Source: Deferrivibrio essentukiensis
Lineage (GTDB): Bacteria; Chrysiogenota; Deferribacteres; Deferribacterales; Deferrivibrionaceae
Length of the DNA: 64,000 nucleotides
Assembly: GCF_020480685.1 (NCBI RefSeq)
Contig: NZ_JAJAFU010000001.1
Coordinates: 62,001-126,000 of the forward strand
Direction: 5' to 3'
Shown: piece by piece, positions 7,765 through 15,992 of the stretch
Layout of the letters: each line of letters starts with the position of its first letter
How positions within the stretch are numbered: position 1 is the first letter of the stretch
The notes under the pieces: generated by a model
What the model was told of the DNA's origin: nothing
What the model saw: only the letters and a program-made list of their open reading frames with translations
Databases searched by the model: none
Position numbers and translations under genes: made by a program

Positions 7765-9297
7765 TTATACCTTTTCCCACTCAAAATTGATAACATTTTT
7801 TTCATTAGAGCTGAATTCTATCCCCACAAGATAAATCTCTTTAGATTCATTGAGATACTTTTCAGCATAACTCTTTTCCTTTATCTGTTTTAATGCTTCA
7901 CCTTTCTTCCCATCAACTTTAAATTCAATGATATAAATTTTATCCCCCACAAATAAAGTCAAATCAATCCTACCATTATTAGTTACATCTTCGCCAATAA
8001 TTCTTATGCCAAGAGATGAAAGGTATGCGTATATTACGCTTGCATAAAACCCTTCATATAGTTTTATGTCGTTTTTTGTGTGATTGGTATATGGTATTGA
8101 TGCAAATAGAGTAGTCAAAGTTGACTTAAAATCTTCAATTTTTCCATAAAAAAGGGATTTTATCAGAGGGTCTTTTATCTTTGTATCACCTTTGTATAGA
8201 TAATGAATTATATAATCGTTTAATGATATTTGGACTTCTAAGTTTGGTATTCTTAGTTTGTATTCTATAGATTGCAAAAGCTCATTATGTTTTACTTTAT
8301 CTATAGTCAAATAACCTGACTGAAAAAATAAAACTTCCAAATCTATATGTTCTATATCAAAGCTTGATAATATCTTATCATCTACAACTAAATTTGTAAG
8401 TTTAGGCAAAAAATAGTTTCTCTCTTTTATTAATTTAATTAAAAATGAAGGTGTACCGGTTTCAAACCAATAATTTCTAAATAAAAATTCGTTGCTGATA
8501 AACTGTAAAATATCAAAGGGATTATAAACATTATCCTTGAGAAAGTTATAGCCGTTATACCACCTTTTTACCTTTTCCATATCTACGTTTTCAAAGTAAG
8601 GCCTAAAAGTTGTTTCGATGTCATTTTGTGTATAACCACAAATATTCCCATATTTTGGATTAAGTGAAATATCAGTTAGCATATTAAGACCACTAAAGAT
8701 AGATGCCTTGGAAAATTTGCTTACACCGGTAAGAAATGCAAATCTTATATAAGCATCATTATCTTTTATTATTGAATAAAGCCCCTTGATAAATTCTCTG
8801 TTTATCTTTGCCTGCTCTATATTTTCAATTACATCAAGTATAGGTTTATCATATTCATCTATTAGTATGACGACTTTTTGATTATATTTTTTATAAGCTT
8901 TTTGTATTAATTCATTAAAACATGAGGAAGGATTATTATTATTTTCACATTCAATTCCGAGTGTTTTCTGATTAGTTTTAAAAATATCAATTGCTCTATC
9001 ATTTACTTTTTCGAGAGTGGTCAAATCACCTGCCCAACTAATTTTAATCACCGGGTATTTTTCATCCCAGTTCCATTTATCGTAAATATAAAGACCTTCA
9101 AAAAGCTTTTTATTACCTTCAAAAAGCTCTTTTAGTGTATCAAGAAATAGGGATTTACCAAATCTGCGGGGGCGAGAAAGGAAAATATATATGTAATTAT
9201 TGACTAATTCATAAGCTTCCTTTGTTTTATCAACATAAATATAATCTTCTTCTCTTATTTTTCTGAATGTTTGAACCCCTATTGGTAATTTTTTCAT
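7765..9297 (-). CDS. AAA-ATPase-like / PD-(D/E)XK nuclease-like protein
   Basis: The 510-residue product begins MKKLPIGVQTFRKIREEDYIYVDKT, the hallmark of the AAA-ATPase-like family (PF09820). It has a Walker A-like RPRRFGKSLFLDTL near residue 46, a Walker B-like VVILIDEYDKPI near 147, and a C-terminal PD-(D/E)XK_9 region with GRIDLTLFVGDKIYIIEFKV (Asp and E-x-K near 460-475). I use ATG 9297, 8 bases after a GAGGG, instead of GTG 9306. The family is often multi-copy in anaerobes and its role is unproven; nuclease or defence functions are speculation. It stands alone between glnS and the ferredoxin operon with no terminal repeats, so no mobile boundary can be drawn. Confidence 0.86.
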   Translation of the reverse strand: MKKLPIGVQTFRKIREEDYIYVDKTKEAYELVNNYIYIFLSRPRRFGKSLFLDTLKELFEGNKKLFEGLYIYDKWNWDEKYPVIKISWAGDLTTLEKVNDRAIDIFKTNQKTLGIECENNNNPSSCFNELIQKAYKKYNQKVVILIDEYDKPILDVIENIEQAKINREFIKGLYSIIKDNDAYIRFAFLTGVSKFSKASIFSGLNMLTDISLNPKYGNICGYTQNDIETTFRPYFENVDMEKVKRWYNGYNFLKDNVYNPFDILQFISNEFLFRNYWFETGTPSFLIKLIKERNYFLPKLTNLVVDDKILSSFDIEHIDLEVLFFQSGYLTIDKVKHNELLQSIEYKLRIPNLEVQISLNDYIIHYLYKGDTKIKDPLIKSLFYGKIEDFKSTLTTLFASIPYTNHTKNDIKLYEGFYASVIYAYLSSLGIRIIGEDVTNNGRIDLTLFVGDKIYIIEFKVDGKKGEALKQIKEKSYAEKYLNESKEIYLVGIEFSSNEKNVINFEWEKV

Positions 9298-9465
9298 TGT
9301 ATACACCCTCTACAATATTATAAATTATTATATCCCATCAGAATAATTTTGTAAATAAACGTTCTATTCTTCCCACAGAGACTAAGTACTAATTTCTAAA
9401 TGGTAGAATCAGATTATTTAAAAGCTCTTTGCGCAACCTTGTATAGGACTTAATTTATTAATTTT

Positions 9466-10962
9466 TCATGTAAGCAAGCCACCTTTTTTTATAGATGTCA
9501 CATAAATAGCAGGCATATCGGATACCGGACATTTGTATGTGCAGATACCGCAGCCGATACATAGCTCAGGGTTAACCATCGGGTTTTTTACAATATATTC
9601 TTTGCCATTTTTTAAAACTGTATGCTCATAAAAAAAGATAGCTTTGGGGCTTGTGGGGCAGTGCTCTTCACAAACCATGCAATTTACATTATAAGCATAT
9701 GGCAGGCACCTGTTTTTATCAATAAAGGCTGTTCCGATAACAAATCTTTTTTTATCCTCAATGGCTAAATTTTTAATTGCGCCAGTAGGGCATATCTGCC
9801 CACAAAGATTGCAGTTGTAAACGCAGTAACCGAAAGAGGGATTTCCAATAGGTGTCCAATAGCCAATAATCCCTGCCTGAAGAAAGGCAGGTTGTAAAAA
9901 GTTTTCCGGGCAAACCTTCATGCACCCGCCACATCTGATACATAAGGCAAGAAAATCTTTTTCATTTTCTGCGCCAGGTGGCCTTAATAGAGAAGGGTTC
10001 TTTTCAGGTTTAATTAAAGAAACATTAATCAAACTCATTCCTACCAAAGCTGATACAGATGAGGATACCATACCTCTTCTTGTTAAATCTATTTTAGATG
10101 ATTTATTATAAAAAGTATAATCAAGGGCTCTTACTGAGCATCTATCAACACAGTCAAAAAGTAACATACATTCACTACTTTTAAATGATTCAGACCCTGG
10201 CTCTGCCTGAGCTATACAATATTTATTGCAAATTCCACAATTTAAGCAGGAATCGTCTCTTCTTATTTTAAACAAAGAATACTTTGATAATAAACCATAG
10301 AGCCCTCCCAACGGGCAAAGATAAACACACCAGAATCTGCTTTTATAGAAATTTAACACAATGAGGAGTAAAAAGAAAAATCCCACAGCAAAAGCCTGAC
10401 CGTAGTAGTAATCTTCTCTTCCAAGGATATTATAAAAAAGAAAATCCTTTATGCTGTCAGGAAGAAACTCAAGTTTGTAAAATAAAGATAATATTGGCAG
10501 CAAAAATATCCCAAAACCTTTAACCACTATTGACAAAGGGTCGAAATACCCTGAGAGGTTTATCCCGAAAATAGCTGTAAAAAGTATGAAAAAAAGAAGA
10601 TAATACTTTAGTCTGTAAAAATTTGTCTGTTTGTTGTCTTTTTTATAAAAATTTAGCTTTGAGGCAATAAAACTGAAAAAATGATGTATCGTCCCAAAAG
10701 GGCAAACCCATCCGCAGAAAAATCTTCCCAAAACAAGAGTTAGAAGAATAAAAATGATACTAAAACCATATATTAATTCGAAACGGTGTGAAGCTAAAAA
10801 GGTATTAATTGTAATTAGAGGATCTACGATAAAGATATATTTTATCCCTCCTTTTAAGGAAAATCCCCCGCTAAAATCATTTAAGTCAATTATGGCATTA
10901 AAGAATATTAATATAAAAATGACAAAGAAAGTTATCTGAGAGATTAGCCTAAATCTTTTCAT
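9466..10962 (-). CDS. Membrane-bound polyferredoxin (NapH/NosR-like, 4Fe-4S)
   Basis: The N-terminal half has about five membrane helices with two CxxxCP motifs of the NapH/MauN type (CGWVCPFGTIHH near residue 88, CVYLCPLGGLYGLL near 212). Multiple 4Fe-4S sites follow: CLNCGICNKYC near 239, CIRCGGCMKVCP near 340, CNLCGQICP near 382, CMVCEEHCP near 428 and CIGCGICTYKCP near 467. It is probably an electron conduit between the quinone pool or cytoplasm and an extracytoplasmic partner. It overlaps the 3' end of the DUF362 gene by 14 bases and has only a weak ribosome site, so translational coupling is likely. NosR or NapH proper is unlikely because no nos or nap genes are nearby. Confidence 0.88.
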   Translation of the reverse strand: MKRFRLISQITFFVIFILIFFNAIIDLNDFSGGFSLKGGIKYIFIVDPLITINTFLASHRFELIYGFSIIFILLTLVLGRFFCGWVCPFGTIHHFFSFIASKLNFYKKDNKQTNFYRLKYYLLFFILFTAIFGINLSGYFDPLSIVVKGFGIFLLPILSLFYKLEFLPDSIKDFLFYNILGREDYYYGQAFAVGFFFLLLIVLNFYKSRFWCVYLCPLGGLYGLLSKYSLFKIRRDDSCLNCGICNKYCIAQAEPGSESFKSSECMLLFDCVDRCSVRALDYTFYNKSSKIDLTRRGMVSSSVSALVGMSLINVSLIKPEKNPSLLRPPGAENEKDFLALCIRCGGCMKVCPENFLQPAFLQAGIIGYWTPIGNPSFGYCVYNCNLCGQICPTGAIKNLAIEDKKRFVIGTAFIDKNRCLPYAYNVNCMVCEEHCPTSPKAIFFYEHTVLKNGKEYIVKNPMVNPELCIGCGICTYKCPVSDMPAIYVTSIKKGGLLT

Positions 10963-11833
10963 ACTGTATATTCATATTAGATTTTGATATCCGTCCCAAA
11001 CCGTTATCTGCAGCCAGGGTCAGATATCTTACATCATATGGATTTATTTCAAGGTATTCGCAAGCGACTGCATCGCCGGCAACTACGTCGGTTGTAGCAA
11101 TGATTCTGTTTAATTTTCTGACATATGAAAGACTACCGCCTGATGGACCGCCTTGTAACATTATTCGGGTACAATCGATTAATGTCAGGTTTGGCTTGAA
11201 AAAAGTGGCAAGCTCAAAGATAGCCTGATGTAGATTCTGATGCAGGAAGCCTCTGTTTCCACCTATGGCCCCCATCCAATTTTTCATACCTATAGTAACT
11301 TTTGAGGAAGAATGATTTTTTGCCACAGGGATATTTATTACTTTGTCAACCTCTTTGAAAATCTTAAGCACCGGCCACTGTCCGAGAAATTTTCCACCAA
11401 TATCCATATTTTCATAGTGCCTTCTCTGAGGGATAAAAACATCAGCATTTTCTTTTTGAGCCAAAAGTGGTATTTTGGAAAGGTTAAACACACTTCTTGC
11501 ATTATCGCAAGGATTGTCAGTAACTATAACTTTTTTTGCACCAGCTTTATAACACAGCTTTATAACCTCTGCGACAACTTCTGGGTTTGTATTGGCAGCG
11601 TACTGCGGCTCTCTTGCCCATGCCATATTAGGTTTTATCGCTACAACATCCCCCTTTTTAATAAATTTATCGATACCACCTAACATCTCAATGGCAGTAC
11701 TTGCTGCTTTTCTATGGTCGGTTGATTCTGCAATGGCGAGATTTGACTTAATGCCACCTTCAGCTAATGAAGGGATACTCATGGCAACAGATGTGGCAAA
11801 TCCAAATTTTAAGAAATTTCTTCTATTAATCAT
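10949..11833 (-). CDS. Tat-exported DUF362 protein
   Basis: The product starts MINRRNFLKFGFATSVAMSI, a twin-arginine signal (RRNFLK) followed by a hydrophobic stretch and a likely cut near LAEG. The mature part is a DUF362 domain with VVAIKPNMAW, KKVIVTDNPCDNA, KNHSSSKVTIGMKNWMGAIGG and GPSGGS segments. No Fe-S motif is present. I chose ATG 11833 rather than 11845 because GGAG sits 6 bases before it. It is the first gene of a two-gene operon with the polyferredoxin, which suggests a periplasmic partner of that electron conduit. DUF362 function is not established. Confidence 0.88.
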   Translation of the reverse strand: MINRRNFLKFGFATSVAMSIPSLAEGGIKSNLAIAESTDHRKAASTAIEMLGGIDKFIKKGDVVAIKPNMAWAREPQYAANTNPEVVAEVIKLCYKAGAKKVIVTDNPCDNARSVFNLSKIPLLAQKENADVFIPQRRHYENMDIGGKFLGQWPVLKIFKEVDKVINIPVAKNHSSSKVTIGMKNWMGAIGGNRGFLHQNLHQAIFELATFFKPNLTLIDCTRIMLQGGPSGGSLSYVRKLNRIIATTDVVAGDAVACEYLEINPYDVRYLTLAADNGLGRISKSNMNIQYEKI

Positions 11834-11927
11834 AAAAAACTCCATATTGTTAAAGTTTTTACTAAAAAATAAAAAAATCGTACAAACTCTATGCTAAAAG
11901 TTAATCCTTTAAAAAAATTAGTAAAGT

Positions 11928-11945
11928 AAAATTGTTAACAATTTT
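11928..11945. promoter_or_regulatory. 18-bp perfect palindrome, candidate operator
   Basis: AAAATTGTTAACAATTTT is a perfect palindrome centred on GTTAAC. It sits in the intergenic region between the divergent DUF362 and TPR/folE2 operons, about 95 bases from the first start and 90 bases before the second promoter's -35 box. No terminator U-run follows it, so an operator is likelier than a terminator. Confidence 0.4.
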
Positions 11946-12035
11946 AAAAGTGTATTAGCCTTTTGTGAGTGCTTAATGTAGATAAACCGACAATGAGGCA
12001 TTAATTACAATAATAAACTTTTAAACAAATATATC

Positions 12036-12064
12036 TTGAAAATGGTGTAATGAATATATATAAT
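12036..12064 (+). promoter_or_regulatory. Sigma-70 promoter of the TPR-folE2 operon
   Basis: TTGAAA (12036-12041), a 17-base spacer and a perfect TATAAT (12059-12064) lie 33 bases before the start codon, with GGAG at 12087-12090 as ribosome site. Confidence 0.7.
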
Positions 12065-12097
12065 CCCAACCTCAAATAAAAATAATGGAGATATTTG

Positions 12098-12817
12098 ATG
12101 TATACACTGATTATTTCACTTGGTATTGGCACATTAGCCGGAATAGGGGTATATTTCCTCTCTTACAATTATTTTCTTGCGATATTGACTGCAGCAGTGT
12201 TCGTGATAGGGATTAACTATTTTATAGGCAAAAAATTTCTCAAGAAGTTGACCGACCTCTTTAAGATGGTTGAAAAAGATTTGAAAGCTGACAGGGCTGA
12301 TAAGGCGATTGAAAGGCTCAAGTCAGGTTATGACTACTCCAAATGGCAGTTTTTGGTTAAGCAGCAGATTGATTCTCAAATTGGTATGATACTTTACACT
12401 AAAAAGAAGTTTGATGAAGCTTTGCCGTATTTGAAAAATGGGCTAAGTAAAAACTGGATGTCCATGTGTATGCTTGCTACCTACTACTTTAAAAACAAGA
12501 ATATTGACGAAGCAAAGAAGGTAATGGAAAAAGCTATCAAGGCTACACCCAAAGAAGGGTTTGTCTATGCCGTATATGCTTATATCCTTGACAGTAACGG
12601 AGAGAGGGACAAGGCAATCGAAGTATTAACCAAAGGGCTTAAAAAATCCCCGCTTGATGAAAAACTTGAATCAAATCTCGAGCTTTTGAAAAACGGGAAA
12701 AAGATGAAGATGCAAAACTACGGGACATTGTGGATGCAGCTTAATATCGAAAAAATTCCTCAAGGTGCCAAACCTTATCAAGCTCTTATTGGCAGACAAA
12801 AAATAAAACGCAGATAA
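12098..12817 (+). CDS. Membrane-anchored TPR protein
   Basis: The 239-residue product opens with two closely spaced hydrophobic segments (residues about 2-20 and 24-44), then a helical region with tetratricopeptide-like repeats: ALPYLKNGLSKNW, AKKVMEKAIKATPKEG and AIEVLTKGLKKSPLDE. The repeats should face the cytoplasm or periplasm as a protein-docking scaffold. ATG 12098 is preferred to TTG 12095 because it stands 7 bases after GGAG. Its stop overlaps the folE2 ATG by one base (TAATG), so the pair is coupled, but no functional link is known. Confidence 0.82.
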   Translation: MYTLIISLGIGTLAGIGVYFLSYNYFLAILTAAVFVIGINYFIGKKFLKKLTDLFKMVEKDLKADRADKAIERLKSGYDYSKWQFLVKQQIDSQIGMILYTKKKFDEALPYLKNGLSKNWMSMCMLATYYFKNKNIDEAKKVMEKAIKATPKEGFVYAVYAYILDSNGERDKAIEVLTKGLKKSPLDEKLESNLELLKNGKKMKMQNYGTLWMQLNIEKIPQGAKPYQALIGRQKIKRR

Positions 12818-13611
12818 TGTTAAAAGATATACAAAGCCAGCAAGATTTTAGAAATATTACCATAGACAAGGTAGGGATAAAGGATATCCTTTATCCTATT
12901 ACTCTGAAAGATAAAGCCAAAGGTAATCAGCATACCGTTGCAAAGATAAATGCGTATGTGCAGCTTCCTCACAATTTTAAGGGGACACACATGTCGCGGT
13001 TTGTTGAGATTCTTAACGGGTATAGGGAAAATATAAGTATTTCATCATTTAAACTGATTCTTGATGAGCTCTGCGAGAAGCTCAACTCTGATGAGGCTCA
13101 CATAGAGGTTTATTTTCCGTACTTTGTGGAGAAAGTTTCCCCCGTTTCAGGTCAGATATCTCTGATGGATTATGAGTGTGGCATTATCGGCTCAAAATCC
13201 AAAGATAAAAAAGACTTTGTGTTATCCGTAAAAGTCCCCGTATTATCCGTATGTCCTTGTTCAAAAGAGATTAGTAAATATGGCGCACATAATCAGAGAA
13301 GTTATGTAAAAATTGATATCAGATATTGCAAAATGGTGTGGATTGAAGAGCTGATTGAGATAGCTGAGCGGTCAGCAAGTGCTCCGATATATGCACTTTT
13401 AAAGCGGGAAGATGAAAAGTATATTACCGAAAAGTCCTATGAAAATCCTGTTTTTGTAGAAGATATAGTAAGAAATGTGGCGGAAAAACTTATTGCTGAC
13501 GATAGAATTACATGGTTTGAAGTATCAAGTGAAAACCAGGAAAGTATACACAACCATTCCGCTTATGCCGTAATTATGAGGGATAAGAGAAAAGGGTTGG
13601 TTAACCCTTAA
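12817..13611 (+). CDS. folE2: GTP cyclohydrolase FolE2 (type IB)
   Basis: FolE2 converts GTP to 7,8-dihydroneopterin triphosphate, the entry to folate. The 264-residue length, GTHMSRFVEIL near residue 50, the metal-binding CPCSKEISKYGAHNQRS near 145-160 and a C-terminal ENQESIHNHSAYA match the type IB family. This form can use metals other than zinc. Its 3' end overlaps the convergent IclR gene by 11 bases. pabB/pabC for the aminobenzoate half of folate lie at 38353-39931. Confidence 0.96.
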   Translation: MLKDIQSQQDFRNITIDKVGIKDILYPITLKDKAKGNQHTVAKINAYVQLPHNFKGTHMSRFVEILNGYRENISISSFKLILDELCEKLNSDEAHIEVYFPYFVEKVSPVSGQISLMDYECGIIGSKSKDKKDFVLSVKVPVLSVCPCSKEISKYGAHNQRSYVKIDIRYCKMVWIEELIEIAERSASAPIYALLKREDEKYITEKSYENPVFVEDIVRNVAEKLIADDRITWFEVSSENQESIHNHSAYAVIMRDKRKGLVNP

Positions 13612-14380
13612 ATCCAAATTTAATAGAAAGCCTTCTGGCTATATCTTTTACCATTGATGCAGCCTCAGTATTCATTTTTTCTTCGCTTAGCCTTTCTTTC
13701 GGGGCGCTAATACTGATACCTGCAATTACATCCCCCATAAAGTTAAATACCGGTGCACCGACACATCTTACTCCAAGCTCGTATTCTTCATTATCTGTCG
13801 CAAAGCCATGTTCTCTTACCTTTTCAAGCTCTTTTTGAAGAAGGTTGAAATCATCTATTGTATTTTCAGTTACTTTTATAAGTTTCTCTTGAGAAAAGTA
13901 TTTTTCAAATTCTTTCTTTTCCATGAAGGCCATTTGTGCCTTACCTGTGGCAGTGGCATAAGCTGGTCCCACATTTCCTATTCTTGGTAGCACTCTTACT
14001 GATTTGTTTGTTTCTACTAAGTTGAGATAGACTACTTTTGATCCTCTAAGGACGCTTATATAAGCCGATTCACCTGTCAAGTCTCTTAACTCTGTCAAAA
14101 ACTGCATGGATATGTCAATTAGACTCAGTTTGTTTAGGTATGCTTGTGCGATTTGAAAGGTCTTTACGCCAAGCCTGTAGTTGCCTGTATACCTGTTGTG
14201 CTCGACATACCCGAAATTTTCGAGTGTGGTTAGCAACTTATTGACATTGCTCCTTGTTAGCCCAAGCTTAATACCGATTTCGCTTACACTTAATTCGTTG
14301 TCACAATCACCAAGTATTTCCAATATATCTATTGCATTGTTTACTGCTTGGACAGCGTATTCCGTTTTATCTCTTTTCAT
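13601..14380 (-). CDS. IclR-family transcriptional regulator
   Basis: An N-terminal winged helix (residues about 7-75: AVQAVNNAIDILEIL, LSVSEIGIKLGLTRSNVNKLLTTLENFGYV) is followed by the IclR effector domain with VLPRIGNVGPAYATATGKAQMAFM, YELGVRCVGAPVFN and IAGISISAP. ATG 14380 gives the usual start (MKRDKTEYAVQAV) after GGGG; a TTG at 14392 is possible. IclR proteins sense small organic acids and aromatics. There is no obvious target: neighbours are folE2 (convergent) and an MscS channel upstream on the same strand. Confidence 0.93.
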   Translation of the reverse strand: MKRDKTEYAVQAVNNAIDILEILGDCDNELSVSEIGIKLGLTRSNVNKLLTTLENFGYVEHNRYTGNYRLGVKTFQIAQAYLNKLSLIDISMQFLTELRDLTGESAYISVLRGSKVVYLNLVETNKSVRVLPRIGNVGPAYATATGKAQMAFMEKKEFEKYFSQEKLIKVTENTIDDFNLLQKELEKVREHGFATDNEEYELGVRCVGAPVFNFMGDVIAGISISAPKERLSEEKMNTEAASMVKDIARRLSIKFGFKG

Positions 14381-14470
14381 ATTCAACCCCAAAAGGTATT
14401 ATTCTTTTATAACGTATTTATATATTTTTACCAAAAAAAAATCAAATATTTCAATACAATATTAAATGTG

Positions 14471-15964
14471 TCAGCTGATACTGAATATTTTTTTAAATTT
14501 TTCAAACACTCCGGCGTAATTTGTTTTTTTGCTTCCTCGGGTCGGATTGTTTGCCTCATTCCCTTTGCTTCGTGATTCGATGACACTTCTCACTTTATCA
14601 ATTACCTTTCTTTCTCGTTGGAGTAACACTTTGAATGCCTGCCTGTCGATTTCGATAGCTTTTGCCTTAGTGACAGCCGTGATTGTAGCATACCTTTTAT
14701 CTCCGGTCAAAAGGCTCATTTCACCAAAAAAATCTCCTGGCTGCAATATTCCTAAGTTCTTGCCGTGCTTTTTAGCTTCAAATTTACCTTCAAGTACGAA
14801 AAACATGCTTTCTCCGCTTTCCCCTTCTTTTATGACCTCTTCATTTTCAAGATATTCTTTAATAAGTCCGTATGAAAGAAAATCTATCAGGACACTTTCG
14901 CTAATTTCTGAGAAAATATCAGATGCTTTTAATTTGTTTATTAATTCGGTATTTATAACCGGCCCCTCTTCCTCTTTTTTCATAATTACCGTTCTTATTG
15001 GGAAAGGTATCTCTATCCCTTTATTCTTGAAATTGTACCAAATACCACTATATATTTCATCTTTTGTTTTCCTTAGATTTCCTATCCCTTTCACTGTATA
15101 GTAAATTTCATATACAATCGATGAGTCACTATACTCTTTAAGAAAGATGTTTATCAGCTTTGTATTTGGGTTGCTTTTTACAACTTCAGATATAGCAGAT
15201 TTAACAAGAATTGGTGAAGCAGAATAGGAAACACCAATTGTAATCATTTGGTTTATTTCAGGAGTAGGTTTTGTGTAATTAATAACCTTATCTTTTGCCA
15301 AGTTGTTATTTGGCAAGATAATATAAATATCTTGTAAGTTTTTGATTTTAGTGTAACGCCAATTTATTTCAACTACTTCTCCAAGGATAGAGTCAATTTC
15401 TATCCAATCTCCTATTTCGAAAGGTTTTTCAAGTTGAATGATGAGTCCAGAGATAAGGTTGCCTATGGTATCCTGCATGGAAAGACCTATTATTGCTGTC
15501 AGGATTGCCGACGGTGTCAAAATTGCTGCTAAATTAAATTCAAATACAGATCTCAGGAAATATAATAAAAAGACTGCAATTATTGCAAATTTCAGTATAT
15601 CGGCAATTATATGGCTCGTTTTTGATGTCTTTTTTTTGATAATTTCAAGGTAATAAATATCTACCACAATTATTTTTACAAAAATACCAAAAGCAATGAT
15701 TTCGACACCTTTTGAAAATTTAATAACAGGTGGGAAATCCTTATAGAAATAGATTATAAATTCAGAAACCGTTATTATGGCAACATATTTTACAAGCTTA
15801 GCAAAATTGACAGATACCTTCCCTCTTTTTGCAAGGATTTTCAGATAAATAAAAATTAATAATGTTAAGAATATAATGCCGGCAAGACTTAGGGCTAAAA
15901 AAATATTTTCTCTTGTTAAAACATCGCCTAATGTGATACCGATAAATGGCAGTTTGTTATTCAT
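14471..15964 (-). CDS. MscS-family mechanosensitive channel with C-terminal cyclic-nucleotide-binding domain
   Basis: Four or five membrane helices occupy residues about 18-180. The MscS pore helix and beta domain follow (ILTAIIGLSMQDTIGNLISGLIIQLEKPFEIGDWIEI, residues about 150-195), then the alpha/beta cytoplasmic domain. A cNMP-binding domain lies at about 365-480 (GESGESMFFVLEGKFEA, LGILQPGDFFGEMSLLTGDKRYATITA), where GEMSLLTGDKRYAT is the phosphate-binding cassette. It thus looks like a cyclic-nucleotide-modulated osmotic or ion channel. ATG 15964 is preferred on hydropathy; ATG 15991 would overlap the divergent gene's ribosome site. Neither has a clear Shine-Dalgarno. Confidence 0.9.
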   Translation of the reverse strand: MNNKLPFIGITLGDVLTRENIFLALSLAGIIFLTLLIFIYLKILAKRGKVSVNFAKLVKYVAIITVSEFIIYFYKDFPPVIKFSKGVEIIAFGIFVKIIVVDIYYLEIIKKKTSKTSHIIADILKFAIIAVFLLYFLRSVFEFNLAAILTPSAILTAIIGLSMQDTIGNLISGLIIQLEKPFEIGDWIEIDSILGEVVEINWRYTKIKNLQDIYIILPNNNLAKDKVINYTKPTPEINQMITIGVSYSASPILVKSAISEVVKSNPNTKLINIFLKEYSDSSIVYEIYYTVKGIGNLRKTKDEIYSGIWYNFKNKGIEIPFPIRTVIMKKEEEGPVINTELINKLKASDIFSEISESVLIDFLSYGLIKEYLENEEVIKEGESGESMFFVLEGKFEAKKHGKNLGILQPGDFFGEMSLLTGDKRYATITAVTKAKAIEIDRQAFKVLLQRERKVIDKVRSVIESRSKGNEANNPTRGSKKTNYAGVFEKFKKIFSIS

Positions 15965-15992
15965 GCTAAATTTTATACTGAGGAGGTGCATT

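Noticed and set aside
7740-7765. Short TTGAAC-like repeats near the end of the AAA-ATPase gene
   Set aside because: Only two or three imperfect copies; too few to call a repeat element or array.
12640-12830. A riboswitch before folE2
   Set aside because: folE2 overlaps the upstream TPR gene by one base, leaving no leader.
15974-15979. TATACT as a -10 box for the second DUF362 gene
   Set aside because: It directly abuts the ribosome site, so a transcript from it would lose the Shine-Dalgarno sequence.
15876-15992. Longer N-terminus for the DUF362-ferredoxin protein
   Set aside because: AGGAGG points to ATG 15993, and the extension would be antisense to the MscS gene start.
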